A stretch of DNA of 64,000 nucleotides from Zychaea mexicana. Taxonomy: Eukaryota; Mucoromycota; Mucoromycetes; Mucorales; Lichtheimiaceae. Where the stretch lies: NCBI RefSeq assembly GCF_025766255.1, contig NW_026516778.1, forward strand, positions 1 through 64,000, written 5' to 3'. Below are positions 44,346 through 55,262 of this stretch, piece after piece. Made by a program: the position numbers and the translations under genes. The stretch's first letter is position 1, and each line of letters starts with the position of its first letter. Below the pieces are notes generated by a model, which worked only from the letters and a program-made list of their open reading frames with translations, was not told the origin of the DNA and did not search any database.

Positions 44346-45299
44346 ATTTTGTAATTCTCGAACCGAAAAAGCGTGGGGAGGAGGGTTGGTGAAAATGAGA
44401 AAACTCGTGGGGGGAGATCACGCTCATTGAAATAGACTCTTTTTTGGCTTTCATCCCCCGCTGCTTAACAACCTAAACCCCACGCTAAACGAAATGCGCA
44501 TAAAACGCAACAGATATGAAAAAGTCCAATCGAATATGTTTTTCTCCATCATCTCTTGTTGGATATTCTTCTTAAAAAAGACGACTGCCGGTGAGGCTAT
44601 GCAAGCTGGTCATATAATAGCTCACTAGCACCCATGTTATTTTACTTTAAAGATTGTGAGTGTATTTACCTAAAAGACCAAAAGCAGAGAGGGAACTAAA
44701 CTTTAAGGTTTCTCGGAGATCGCACACAGATATCGTCTTGTTCCCACTTTTATTATCCACCTAAACCTTATCTTGGGGAGATATCATCATTATCGGAAGA
44801 AAATGAACTTTTTTGTGTCTCTGTGTCATATACACAACGACAAGAAATTAAGAAAGGATAAGCTATCATGACTGTTCTCCCTCAATCATTCAAAACAATG
44901 GTTAAGGCGCGATTGAGTATTAACCTAGTAGCAAAATAGTATTGATGCGATAGGCTCTAATGCACGCGTTACTCCAACTATCGGCGAGCCAACAACGGTA
45001 ACCTCGTCCTAGGAATATGATTCCGCATTAAAAAGTTATACTGAGCTAAAATTTGCGGTGCCCAGTATTCTGATACGGCCGCAAACCGCAAATCTGCACC
45101 GCAAATTATGTGTTTACGGCTAATCGGTTTTCCGCTTATGCAGAAAGTGGCTGAGTGTGCCTGAATAACTTTTCACATTTCTAATTACTGAATTCTTCAC
45201 ACACGTCAAAAGCGCAAGCAAACAACAACAATGCATAGAGTCTCGGACAAGGGGATCTAAGCTCATCAGGGTCTCGGGAACTCTAGCTACAGTAACTAC
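44346..45299. other. Intergenic, no gene recognised
   Basis: Mixed sequence. At 45,060-45,115 the string accgcaaat recurs in both orientations. No supported feature. Confidence 0.3.
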
Positions 45300-47169
45300 C
45301 AATGATAGCACAACTCCATTTGCATCCCGTCAGTCTCAATCGGCGAACGTTGATGTTCCTCCTTCGGAATGGGAAACTGATGATGAAAGAGGACGATGCC
45401 GGTAATCTGCCAAGTCGTCAGACGGCGGCTTCCAAATGTGCAGCTCGCTGGGCCAGCCTTTTTCCTGAATTACTCAAGGCCTACAAAGAAGGCTATAAGC
45501 AAGCACCGGTTCCAGAGGCCGCTCGACCCTATCGACGGAAGGATCTGTGGTTGCGGCGCTGAGAAGAAGGGCAACAAAAATGTTGCTTGTATTTTTAAGT
45601 GTGGTAGGCATTAGTTTTGCTTTTTCTTCTCTTAGAAACAAACAATCAAATAAGTATGATCGTCTGTTTAGGCATTCGGCAGTACAACATCTCGAGTACT
45701 GCAAAGTATGCGCTGGCTATTCTTTGTCCCTTGTTTTGATGCGCCGTCATATGTTTCCTTTGACACCAAAAGAGCCCGGCCACGTAGTGCACGTGAACTT
45801 GATGCAAATAATCCACAACTTGCATTACATTTGCCGCGTGTCGGTTCATAGCATTGCTAAATGGGCCGAAGCAGATCTTGAGCAAGAGGTACTACTTCTT
45901 ATTAGACAAATTTTGCGTCTATCATTTTAAACCTGCTCTGTTCTATATTTAGGTTCCTGCTTCGTTCAAGCCTCGCATAAACGATGCACTTTCTGTTTTT
46001 GGCAGAATACTTCTCAGCTTGAAAAAGCAGTTGAGAGAGCAACACGGCATTCAGAACAATGATTGTCCCGGTTGCAAATACGTGGTACTGGTTCAAATAC
46101 ATTTGTTGTTTCGGGTTTAGATATAAAACATTTAAACATGTCTATTCCAGTTCTTCCTATTGCTTACAGAATCATATACTTCTCCTTCCTCTTCTTTTTG
46201 ATCTTGTACCCATATATTTATGTGCTCTATAATATTTGGTAGAGCCATGCCAAGACCGTAGCATTGGACGGTAACTTCCAGCTGCGACACTTTGCACATA
46301 TCAAAGATGTAGACGGCATGGAATTTGAAGGAGAAGATGAGGTCAACACCATCTGGGTCAACGAAACTGACCTCATCCCTTATAATGAGTCGGTAAGGTG
46401 TTTATTCCTACCATTATTCAACAGTGTCTAGAGCGCTCATACCTTTACATATATGATAAGGCCAAGGATGGGTGCGCATCCTTCAGCGCGCTTGAAAAAC
46501 AGGGCGGCTCAACGAAGGGTCTCGATCAAACCGGTGCCTTTGCGTGCACCTGTGGACACCATGGCTACCCTATTGCTATAGTCGATATGCGTAGCAAAGG
46601 CGAACGGTCAGTTTACTGTTGAGTTGTATTTGAACTGCTATATATGTTTACTCATCCATGTACATGTAGTTACACGTATATTCTTAGCCTTTTGAAGAAA
46701 GTTACAGAAACTGAACTATATGGAAACGACATACGCATAATGTACGATGTGGGCTGCAAGCTTCGCACTGCCCTAAAGGTACTATTCATTTACTTCAATA
46801 TATACAGTGTTTTATGGATATTAATATGTTCCTTATAAAACACCATGTCTGAAAGACATCCAAGATGTGCCTATCGCAGTCGGCATTTTTCATATCACTG
46901 GGCATAATCCTACTTGCCAAGTTCACTTCCATCCTCGTCTGGTTAAAGGCTTTGGCATGATCGATGGGGAGTGGTTAGAACGAATGTGGTCTTACCTCAA
47001 CGGTTCTGTATCCATGACACGCACTATGACCCCTCTCAACAGGCGGCTCACATTGTCAAATCGCGCTAGAATACTTGGTTGGTTTAAGGTGTCAATAGAC
47101 GACCTGACCTATTTCGTCAAAAATGGGATTTCCGGGTTTGCCGATAAAGTATGTACATTGCATAAATAA
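45300..47169 (+). pseudogene. Decayed KDZ (Kyakuja-Dileera-Zisupton) transposase
   Basis: Ordered blocks in shifting frames: an acidic leader (SEWETDDERG); AVQHLEYCKVCAGYSLSLVL; MFPLTPKEPGHVVHVNLMQI; PASFKPRINDALSVFGRILL ending NNDCPGC (zinc motif); TVALDGNFQLRHFAH (catalytic Asp region); LDQTGAFACTCGHHGYPIAI; NDIRIMYDVGCKLRTALK (second Asp region); and AVGIFHITGHNPTCQVHFHP, RLVKGFGMIDGEWLERMWSY (Glu region). The H..C...P+L..GFG..DGE..ER.WS pattern is diagnostic of KDZ. Introns with GTAAGG/GTACTA-type donors and several frame breaks separate the blocks. Terminal repeats were not found. It is an inactive remnant of about 1.9 kb. Confidence 0.85.
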
Positions 47170-47794
47170 CAGTATCTTTTAGGAAGGCCCGACTGAAGGA
47201 GCCCTAGTGCCGTGCTCACTGACTATGGCTATTGCTACAGTATAATCCTACAGAAGCTAAGAGTATGAAACTCCAAACGTTTGTCTGGATATGTACTTGA
47301 TGATGTATGTAAGACTGAGATGTCCTGGGAGAAAGAGGGCCTACAATGCAGTAATGACGGTGTTGCCTGCTTACTTTGAGGTTGTAGTGGTATCTATGTA
47401 TGGTCCTTTCTGTTCGGATAACCACTGTTTTTATTGTTCGCCATGGCGCCATGTAAACTTTCAAAGTGTGTGTGGCCAAACGGGTATTTCATGTATTAAT
47501 GTGAGCTCTGTGACTCCAAAAAGAATCTATTCAAGGAGACATAAAAGCAGTCGGCTGTAACCAAACGCACTTTCATCCTTCTTCTCTTACTTCCACTTCA
47601 AACACAGCTCTTCCACTCTACCTTCCTTCTCACTGTACTCATGGAATCTGCCTCTAAAGTAAAGGAAAGCAAGAACACCACAGAGTAGAAGACTAGCGGG
47701 ACAAAGGTGGCATCTTGAACCACGAAGCACCCACACCACCAGAACAATAGCCGCAAGGGCAACAACAACTTCAACAAGAAAATAGTAGTGGTAT
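47170..47794. other. No gene assigned; short Lys/Ser-rich frame with stops
   Basis: A pyrimidine-rich stretch (47,560-47,640) is followed by ATG at 47,641 and MESASKVKESKNTTE, then a TAG and a further Asn/Lys-rich frame to about 47,815. It looks like a promoter plus a broken small gene, but no family is recognised. Confidence 0.3.
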
Positions 47795-48330
47795 TAAAAT
47801 CTGCCATACTTTAGACGCATGTGTAGAAGGACGACGTGCTCGACAATATTTGAGAGAGGCTCGCTAAACTTAATTTGGATGCCGAGATGGCCGATTTGTA
47901 CGCTTGTCCTCGGCTTGATTGCCTCAAACCTAAATTCTATAAAACAAGAGACGGTGTTTCGAGCTGTGAAGATAATAAACTGCTTAGATAGAAGTGTTCT
48001 GTACAGCAATTTAAGATGAACAAGCCAAAGAGAGCACCAACACAACCTTACAGACAGTTGCATAAAGCAAGCAATGCATCCAGACGAGCAGTGATCTAAA
48101 CGTCAGTCATCTAGGTACTGAAGCCATTGCATTACGTCAGGTGAATGCCATTGCTTTGGGCGTTGCATGGCGTGCCCAGTGTGCTCGGTAAAGACCTGGC
48201 GGGCAGGTGACGCTGTCAACTTTTTTTTGGGGGTCAGGGTGTCCCTGCACAGGCTGTTTGTACCCTGCCACCCCAATGATAATAGGTACGAACAGGGGAA
48301 GCAATAATAGCTCATATCCTAGATACAAAT
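47795..48330 (-). repeat. Left copy of a diverged inverted duplication
   Basis: Read on the minus strand, the segment shares blocks with 49,130-49,420: AAGTTGACAGC(A/G)TCACCTGCC, then CCCAAAGCAATGGCATTCA, and a later GCCATCT(C/T)GGCAT(C/T)CAA. Both copies keep the same order. The left copy has a minus-strand frame (GYKQPVQGHPDPQKKVDSVT) that is partly matched in the right copy, so an old protein-coding element is possible. Confidence 0.55.
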
Positions 48331-49129
48331 AAGCACGGAGAGGTACTACTGTACGCTTCTTAAATGGATGCCAACGTCATTGTCTATCGAGCAGATTTTA
48401 GACTTTTGCTGCTTGCTAGTCAGTACGCTCTTTACTCATGGTCTTTTTCGATGCAAACATGCAGTGACATGTATCCCTCATATGGTACGTAGGCCCTGAC
48501 TGGATCAGCTTACGTAATATCGCATATCGTCATAGACTTTTCAAGGGGACACAGACACGACGTTTACAAACGAGCATGACTTCCATTGTGTATAACGACA
48601 TCTAGAGTGCGACATTGCATGGAACAACAACAACAACAACATGATTTACTGATACGTGCACACACGACAGAAGCTTGCATTGGAAACTCTGCTCTTTTTT
48701 CTTCAAAGGATGAACATCACACACACACACCCGAAACCTTCTTTCTTACTTTTCCGTTATCTACACAGTTTCTTTTCATCTGATGGACACACACCCAAGT
48801 ACGACTCGTCATCAAGACGGGAGAAGAAAAGTCTATGTAGAAAAGCTGTCTTTCTGGGGTTACACAGAAATGCACATGTCCAAAGTTACACACGCACTCT
48901 CAGGAAACGGCCAATCTATTGTTATTGTTCGACTTGTTCACCGCGTCTCTGTCTGTCACTTTGCTTGTCGTTCGTTGTCACTTTTGTTACAGGGCCAACA
49001 CGTATCTTCGTTAGTTTGTGCGCTCGAGGTAGTAGTAGCTTCTTTTATATTCCCAAGATTGGAAAGTGAGCAGAGAGTAAATAATGGGAGAGGAGCGTTT
49101 ATTTCTTATCAGTGATTCTATAGTGGATC
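48331..49129. other. Centre of the inverted duplication, no gene recognised
   Basis: Contains a (CAA)6-type run at 48,622-48,640 and an (AC)n run at 48,718-48,731. No supported gene. Confidence 0.35.
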
Positions 49130-49500
49130 AGCTGACCCCCCCCCCCCCAAAAAAAAAGGAAGGGACAAAAAGAAGTTGACAGCATCACCTGCCAACCCAG
49201 GTCTTGCCAGGTTACACAAGCACACTGGACACACAGAGCAACGCGTCGCTCATCTCCCAAAGCAATGGCATTCAGCCTGACATGTCCCTTTGGAATGTAC
49301 ACCTTCCAGGCTACATGTACATACTAGTCTCGTCTTTGTACACAGCTATATCAAAGTGTTATGGTTCAGCCATCTTGGCATTCAAGTTGAGGGTGGAGAG
49401 GAGCAATCAAGTCGTGATTTGCCAAGCTCGGAGACCCTCCGGTACGACAGATACCCAACGTGTATATGACGCTACGAGACTGACTGACTGCATAATACGG
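49130..49500 (+). repeat. Right copy of the diverged inverted duplication
   Basis: Begins with a C14-A9 homopolymer pair (49,137-49,159), where the left copy has only a short G/T tract, then follows the shared blocks listed for the left copy. Confidence 0.55.
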
Positions 49501-50123
49501 TGAGAAGCAGCTTCTCTATCGACACTGATGACGCGAATAAAAGAATAGATTTTTATTTGTTTCACATGAGGCACGCACCTGAGATAGCAGTAAGGTCGAT
49601 GCCAGTGTTTTCATGGCAACGATGAGCAAGCTTATGTATTCTGGCCACTTTATCTCCTAGTTACGATATCTAACGCGTTGCTTGGAGCGTCATCCACCAT
49701 CATTGGCTCCAAAAAGAAAGGTCAAATGGTTGATAAGCCGGAAAAGGAAATTCATCCAGATATATAAAAAGAGCCTATTTTTTACTTTCCCCTCCTTTTC
49801 CTTCTTCTTTACCTGCTTTCTATCCCGTACTTTTCTACGATGACTTCTCTAAGCAACAGCTACAACCACATCACCGGCTATTACGACTTTGACGACGACG
49901 CCACCACTGCCCCTTGGCGTCCTACTATTAGTTGTCTAACCAATTATAATCTACTAGCTGTAATATAGATAATAAAATTGCTATGATCGGTATAACCATC
50001 AGTGGCCGAATTAATTATTGATTTACAATAAAAATAATAAAAATTGAATTTTTTTATTTATATTGGTAGCCTCCTATGAGAAAAAAAAGAGCGATTGTTT
50101 AAAGTACATAACAACAAATAAAA

Positions 50124-51607
50124 ATGAACGCAACACAACACACTGAACAACTCGATATTGAAATTAAAAATTTTATTGATAATAAATGGACTTTTCTTGA
50201 TAAATCTTGGCCTGAAATGCAACATAGATTTTATCATAGAACAGCTATTAAAGATATGAAGAATAATACAATAAATGATATAAAGGATGTATTACTTAAT
50301 AGATTTGGATTTATACCTGTATTTTATTTTCTTACAGTTTTATATGGAAATATTGAATATCCAGGGCCATACCGCGAGATTGAAAAAGGACTTGCATTAT
50401 TATATCATATGGTATCAGGTGTATCAGGAAAGGATATGCATACTGTTATGCCATATGCAACATTTTATGATTTATATAAGCGGTTCTGGATTACTAACTA
50501 TAATGAATTGAATAAAAAGGTAAAACAAGATCTAGATAGTATGTTCTCATCACCACGTATTCGCATTCTATCAGCAATAATAAATAATCTAGATGGTTTT
50601 AAGAATGTTACACTATTTATTGATGGACATGATAGTAAAATAAAGTATTATAAACCAAATGAGTCACATTCACAATTATATGAATATAAATTAAAAGGGC
50701 CAGCTGTACGTACACAAGTTATACAGGATATGAATGAAATAATTACACATGTTTCAGTATCTGAAAAATGTGCTATCGGGAATGATGGTACTATGTTTAT
50801 TAATATGAAACTATATAAAAAGATAAGTGAGGCAGATTGTTTAGGAATGGATGGTGGATATAACTTATTTATACAAAAGTTTAAAGATAATGCGACAGAT
50901 GCTGATATAGTTTTTATGATCGTAATTATTTACATCCCATAAGAAAAGAACCAGGACAAAAGTTAACAATGATTGAGACATACTTTAATAACAAGTTTGG
51001 ATCATTTCGTTCAGCAATAGAAGCACAGTTTTCTATGTTAGGCTCTAAATTTGAACGATTTAATAATAATCGTGCAGCATTGCAAATAACCGATATAAGA
51101 TATTATAATATTCAGTTTCGTGTTGCTTGTATTCTTACTAATATATGGCGATTTGTAAATAAGTATAATATAGAGGTACAACCACATCATAAATTATGGT
51201 ATGGAAAAGAATTTGAATTCCCAAGTAAGAAAAACAAACTTGGCTTAGTATTTTCAAATGAGCAAAAAGTAAATACTGAATATAACGAAATGGTTGACAT
51301 GCAGCAGAAATTTCCACAGCTTAACATTAATCAATCAATAGATATGGCTATAGATAGTGAGGACGAAACTGAAAATAATACATCTAAACGCAAGAGAAAA
51401 AATCAAAGAGAACAGAGAAATATAGAACATAGTAATTCATATGAAATTGAGAAGATTATAGGACATGTGTATACTGATAATAAGTACATATTTGAGGTTA
51501 AGTGGGTTGGATATAGTGTAAAGGATAATAGTTGGTTAACAGTTGATAAGTTCAATTCCCAGGAAATGCTACATGAATATATGGCCACACATGGTATTCA
51601 GCTCTAA
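50124..51607 (+). pseudogene. DDE transposase with C-terminal chromodomain, copy b (one frameshift)
   Basis: About 495 codons with a single frame change near 50,915, which is otherwise open. Residues 1-110 are helical (FLDKSWPEMQHRFYHRT, FGFIPVFYFLTVLYGN, GPYREIEKGLALLYHMV). The RNase-H-like core has FIDGHDSKI (Asp ~167, with a second Asp at 170), GNDGTMFINMKLYKK, LGMDGGYNLFIQKF (Asp ~243) and FGSFRSAIEAQFSMLGSKFE with the probable catalytic Glu. A basic linker (SKRKRKNQREQRN) leads to a chromodomain over the last ~55 residues (SYEIEKIIGHVYTDNKYIFE, VKWVGYSVKDNSWLTVDKF). The core resembles the DDE_Tnp_4/PIF-like group loosely; I do not recognise the exact family. The chromodomain suggests targeting to modified histones. 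Confidence 0.8.
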
Positions 51608-52237
51608 ATTAATTTCTTACTTATTTGCTTATTAGAAAATTTCATATTGAAACTGACCGCATCAACTTTTCGTTTACTTGCCCAATTATATTTATGTTTT
51701 ATGCATTCATTAGTTATACTTGTACTTATCTTAGTATCTGTTGATTTATTTTTGACGTCAGTTTCTTTTGTTATATATATATCATCTATTATAGCCTGTT
51801 TTATATCCTTATGCTTTTTAAAATATTCTTTTGGCTATATTTCTTCTACTATTTGCTTGTTTCTCCGTTTATTTTTAATGTGTCTTTTTTTCTTTTTACG
51901 TTTTGGTATATTAATTGGTATGTTGCAGTCACTGCTTTTCTCTGATTCAGATGTACTTACATCTATGTATTTATGTTTCTCTATATCTTCTGGTGGGTTC
52001 CCAATCAGTAGTATCATTTACAACATCATCACATTTTATATCATTAAACACATCTTCCCAATGCCTACAATTTGCTGATGGTGGTACCTTTACAGTTGAC
52101 CATCCTCTATTATTTTGTTGAGGCGGTTTATGTTGTTTATTGTTCTGTGTATTATTACTATTATGTTTTTCTTCTAGTTCCTTCATATATTCTTCTGTAT
52201 CAGCTAATTCTTGTAGTTCCTCTACTGTTTTATCCAT
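51604..52237 (-). pseudogene. Third ORF of the composite element, acidic/basic protein of unknown function
   Basis: The frame starts at ATG 52,237 just downstream of the Rep stop. It shifts once near 52,000, has one TAG at about 51,837, and ends at a stop whose bases overlap the transposase stop (51,604-51,607). The N-terminus is acidic and helical (DKTVEELQELADTEEYMKEL), then Asn/Gln-rich, then RGWSTVKVPPSANCRHWEDV. The second half has a strong nuclear-localisation-type cluster (PKRKKKKRHIKNKRRNK) and ends with a charged tail. It is not recognisably a capsid protein. Its tight packing between Rep and transposase suggests that it belongs to the element. Confidence 0.6.
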
Positions 52238-52302
52238 CGGTGTATATTTTTAATATCATCCTGACCACTATTATGTGTATAACGGATAAATGTATGCTGA
52301 TC

Positions 52303-53715
52303 TTAGTATTCGTTTTCGAATTCACCTTTGTATAAGTCCTCATACAGATCCATGTTTTCATAATACATGAATTTATTTTCATAATCCTTCACCTTCATTG
52401 TGTATGGATTCCATATTATATGACCTTTACGGTTCTTATCAACATAAATAATATATAAACGATTGAGCGTTGGCTCTAACTCATATACTGATTTATTTTG
52501 GTATAAGATGTGCGGCATATAGTTACTATTCAGTATTATTGGCATATTTTTCTTTTTAGTTATTGACTTTGTGAATTTGTCATTAAGTTTTAACTGTGTT
52601 CCTTCTAGCATTTGGTTTAAAAATGTTAATTTGAAATCAGAACCTGTTTCTTCATTATACATAAAATCATAATCATCATCCTTATAATCTGACTAATCAT
52701 TTTCTTTATTCATGAGATATGCTCGATGGCCACCTTGTTCTAATACATCAATGTTATATGTCTTACCTACATTTGATGGACCTACAATCCAGTATTGTGG
52801 TATCTTATTTTTACCACGAAACATTGTTTCAATACCAAACATAGACCACATATGTAATTTATTTCCAGGGTTATTTTCCATATCGGCATTATGAAAGTAA
52901 GAATTTAAATTTGATTTTACAGTATCATATTTCCATAGCATTTCTGGATATATTTCGGTAGCCTTCCACATATTAAGCTGCTTAGTAATTAATTGATATC
53001 CAAGTAACTGTTGGTGCATTTTTCTGGTTCTAATTTCATAATTTGGATCCATATTATAACAAATATAACCTTTTCCTTTCATACAATAGCTAATAGACTT
53101 TTGTGGATTACCACCTGGTTTAATATTTGGAGTAACACCATCAATAGTAAAGAATTTACGTGCTGTTTTTGTGTCAAACCGCTCATCCATTTGTATCCAT
53201 ATGTGTACATGTTTCTCATTGGTTTCTGGTGCAATTTCATCACATGCAATTGCCTTTTCAATTCGATAACCAATACGTTCATGTTTTATAAACCATTCCA
53301 TGATTTGTTCTTTTGTTAAATAAAAGTCCTTACAAATATATGTGAACAGCCCTTTAGTGTTTTGGAATCGGAATTCTTTACCGCCCTGCGAGGAATCTGC
53401 ACCAGAGGTGTTACCCTCTAACATTGCATCGGAAAATTGAGGATTTGAGGATTTGAGGAATCTCACATATGCCCTAATTCTACCAATTATCTTTGAACGG
53501 CTTTGGTCCTTTGTTTTTTTGTCAATTTTTGTATTTTTCAAGTCTTTTTCTAGGTCATCCTTTAGTTGGTCAACGATAATGTTAACATCATTAATATGTT
53601 GGTGATGTTCAGCAAGATATTTAGCTCTTTTAACCAGGAGCGTCAAGGTTACTCCTAAAATAGGAACGAATTCAGCCATTATAGCAAGAAATGTTAGTAA
53701 GTTAATCTGATCCAT
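52303..53715 (-). pseudogene. CRESS-DNA-virus-type Rep (HUH endonuclease + SF3 helicase), one internal TAG
   Basis: 470 codons in a single frame, interrupted only by a TAG at about 52,693-52,695. The N-terminal ~115 residues are an extension that begins with a hydrophobic helix (LLTFLAIMAEFVPILGVTL), unusual for a Rep. Rolling-circle motif I is LFTYICKDF (from ~123), motif II is KHVHIWIQ with the metal-binding His pair (169 and 171), and motif III is ISYCMKGK with the nucleophile Tyr ~210 and Lys ~213. The SF3 helicase follows: Walker A GPSNVGKT (312-319), an acidic Walker-B-like stretch just after the TAG, and a motif-C-like ILNSNYMP. Reps nick origin DNA and drive rolling-circle replication. 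The break before Walker B should destroy helicase activity. Confidence 0.85.
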
Positions 53716-54525
53716 GTTGTATTGAATGTTGTGAAAGTGTTGTATATATAACAGATAAATTTCACTTGGTATTTTGAGGTGTTATTTTATATAATAAATA
53801 AAAATTCAATTTTTATTTATTTTAAAAATTTAAATGTATGCATGCCAAGACATACGTACATGAATTATTTCAATAAAAATTAATTTGGCTATCCTGATAT
53901 ATCTTAGCTAATAAACCAGTTAGGGTTACTAGATTGCATTAAAATCATCATAACTATGGCCAGTCCCCCTTACGACCCTGATGCAGCTTCTCAACTGTCT
54001 TACCACTCACACTCGACCTTCAACACCATCAACTCGCCTCTGCACATCTCGCCCGTCCTATCCACCAACAGCAACCTCAACAACCCCACCACCACTTCCT
54101 ACCGCTCCTTTGAGCCCATCTTCTCGACTGAGTCCTCTCTCATCATTGACCTCGGTCATGATGATGATGCGTTCGGTGCTCTGTCGCGTGCGGGTTCGTC
54201 CCCACCGCCATCACCCCGGCCAAACCCTTTCCTGTCGCCCGTTCCTCTGTCGCCGATTCCACCATAGCATCACCACTCACCGCAACAGCAACATCAATCA
54301 CCACTGCCACAACACCAAGCTGCCCCCACCACTCCTCTTTTCGCCCCAGCACCTCTCTTTCCACCCCTCGGTGTCCCTAGCAATGAAGAAGAAGAAGACG
54401 ACGATGATTCCATAGATACTGATGAGCTAATAGACATCGACGAGTGGTGCGAAGAAGAAGATTCCAACGAGATGTATGTTGACTGGGTAGGGCCAGCGCC
54501 AGTGTTCCGCTGGTGGTGCCAGTGA

Positions 54526-54638
54526 AAAAAAAACCAGAAAGGTAAGTACCACTGCCAGCTCACGCTTGACACGCTCTCTCATAGAACCAATAGAAGCTAA
54601 CTTTACTTCTTTAACTTTTATTGTAGACCCAAAAAAAG
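54526..54638. other. 3' flank of the Ser/Pro-rich pseudogene
   Basis: Short spacer with a GTAAGTAC donor-like string at 54,542. Nothing further is seen. Confidence 0.3.
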
Positions 54639-55262
54639 TTAAAAATCTCTTAGAAAAGTAAGTATCTCATATGCGCCACTTGTTTTTTTTGCATTTACTA
54701 CAAGAGATATACCTTCAATCGATGAAACTCGTCGATTTGTGTAAAGGCAGCTAGGGAATTGCCACCCGAGGACATTATCGCCTTTTTTATTGTTGGTATG
54801 CATCCCTTCGACTCTGTTGGTGCTTTCATTTCCAAAATGAGTTACATACATGAGTGAGGTAATTGTCTAACCACTTGTCTTTGGAAGCAAGCTTTCTGTA
54901 CAAGTAGCATGTGGTCAAAAAATCCCCATGCTTATTCAATATTACACACCTGTGAAAATAATCCTTGACAACGTCGGGTCTTTTTACCATTTGAGCAGCC
55001 TCCTTATGCATCTTCATTGCCTTTATCTCGAGCTAATCGTTCGATATTTTGGATCGCATATCATTGAACTTGTCTTGATATTCACTAGTCATTAAAAATT
55101 TAATAGCTTTTCCAAGTTCCTTGTAACTGTGACATCAAAAAGCTTACGTAGGTTGACCCTGAAGTTGTGTCGTACATTGATTTTCCATTTTGACGTTGGA
55201 AAGACGCGATCAAGAGCACCGGTTATTGCAGATTCACTGTCTGAGGGTATACTCATAGCAAT
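54639..55262 (-). pseudogene. MULE transposase fragment, interrupted by copy c
   Basis: Minus-strand blocks from 55,262 downward: SDSESAITGALDRVFPTSKW followed by VRHNFRVNLRKLF (the region around the second Asp of MULE transposases), KDKWLDNYLTHVC, and THFGNESTNRVEGMHTNN. The HFGN..TNRVE..H motif is diagnostic of Mutator-like transposases. Several frames and stops are involved. The 5' half is missing: reading upstream, the sequence enters the AT-rich end of copy c at about 55,260, so copy c probably inserted into this MULE. Confidence 0.8.

Larger units (their letters stand above)
49916..53965. mobile_element. Composite element encoding a DDE-chromodomain transposase and a CRESS-type Rep, copy b
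   Basis: Defined by its target: it splits one host-type gene, and CCCCTT is present at both junctions (49,910-49,915 and 53,966-53,971), consistent with a 6-bp duplication. Length is 4,050 bp. Contents are a plus-strand transposase, a minus-strand third ORF and a minus-strand Rep, with the first two meeting tail-to-tail at 51,604-51,607. Both ends carry a similar AT-rich block, about 115-180 bp inside the junctions, of the form ATAAATAAAAATTCAATTTT (inverted between the ends), and a CGAATTAATT / CCAAATTAATT motif. No perfect extreme terminal repeat is seen. Base composition is distinctly more AT-rich than the flanking gene. Confidence 0.8.
49840..54525 (+). pseudogene. Paralogue of the Ser/Pro-rich gene, split by the Rep-DDE element
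   Basis: The 5' part is 49,840-49,915 (TSLSNSYNHITGYYDFDDD, then ATTAP) and the 3' part starts at 53,972 (YDPDAASQLSYHSHSTFN). Joined at the duplicated CCCCTT they restore the order seen in the intact paralogue at 31.9-32.5 kb (ASTIPYNPDAASQLSYHS). The rest keeps SSLIIDLG, ALSRAGSSPPPS and a Pro-rich linker with a TAG at 54,265-54,267 (PIPP*HHHSP). It ends with an acidic tail and VDWVGPAPVFRWWC. Upstream are a TATA-like TATATAAAAAG (49,761) and a strongly pyrimidine-rich leader, so this was once an expressed-type gene. Both the insertion and the TAG inactivate it. Confidence 0.8.

Noticed and set aside
49137..49159. C14A9 homopolymer as a retroposed poly-A tail
   Set aside because: No retrocopy body or target duplication is visible on either side.
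51647..52335. Plus-strand hydrophobic ORFs that look like membrane proteins
   Set aside because: They are antisense to the AT-rich third ORF and Rep; Lys/Asn-rich coding reads as Phe/Leu/Ile on the other strand.
49916..53965. A geminivirus/circovirus-type nonanucleotide origin (TAATATTAC-like) in copy b
   Set aside because: No convincing match at the top of a stem-loop was found near either end by eye.
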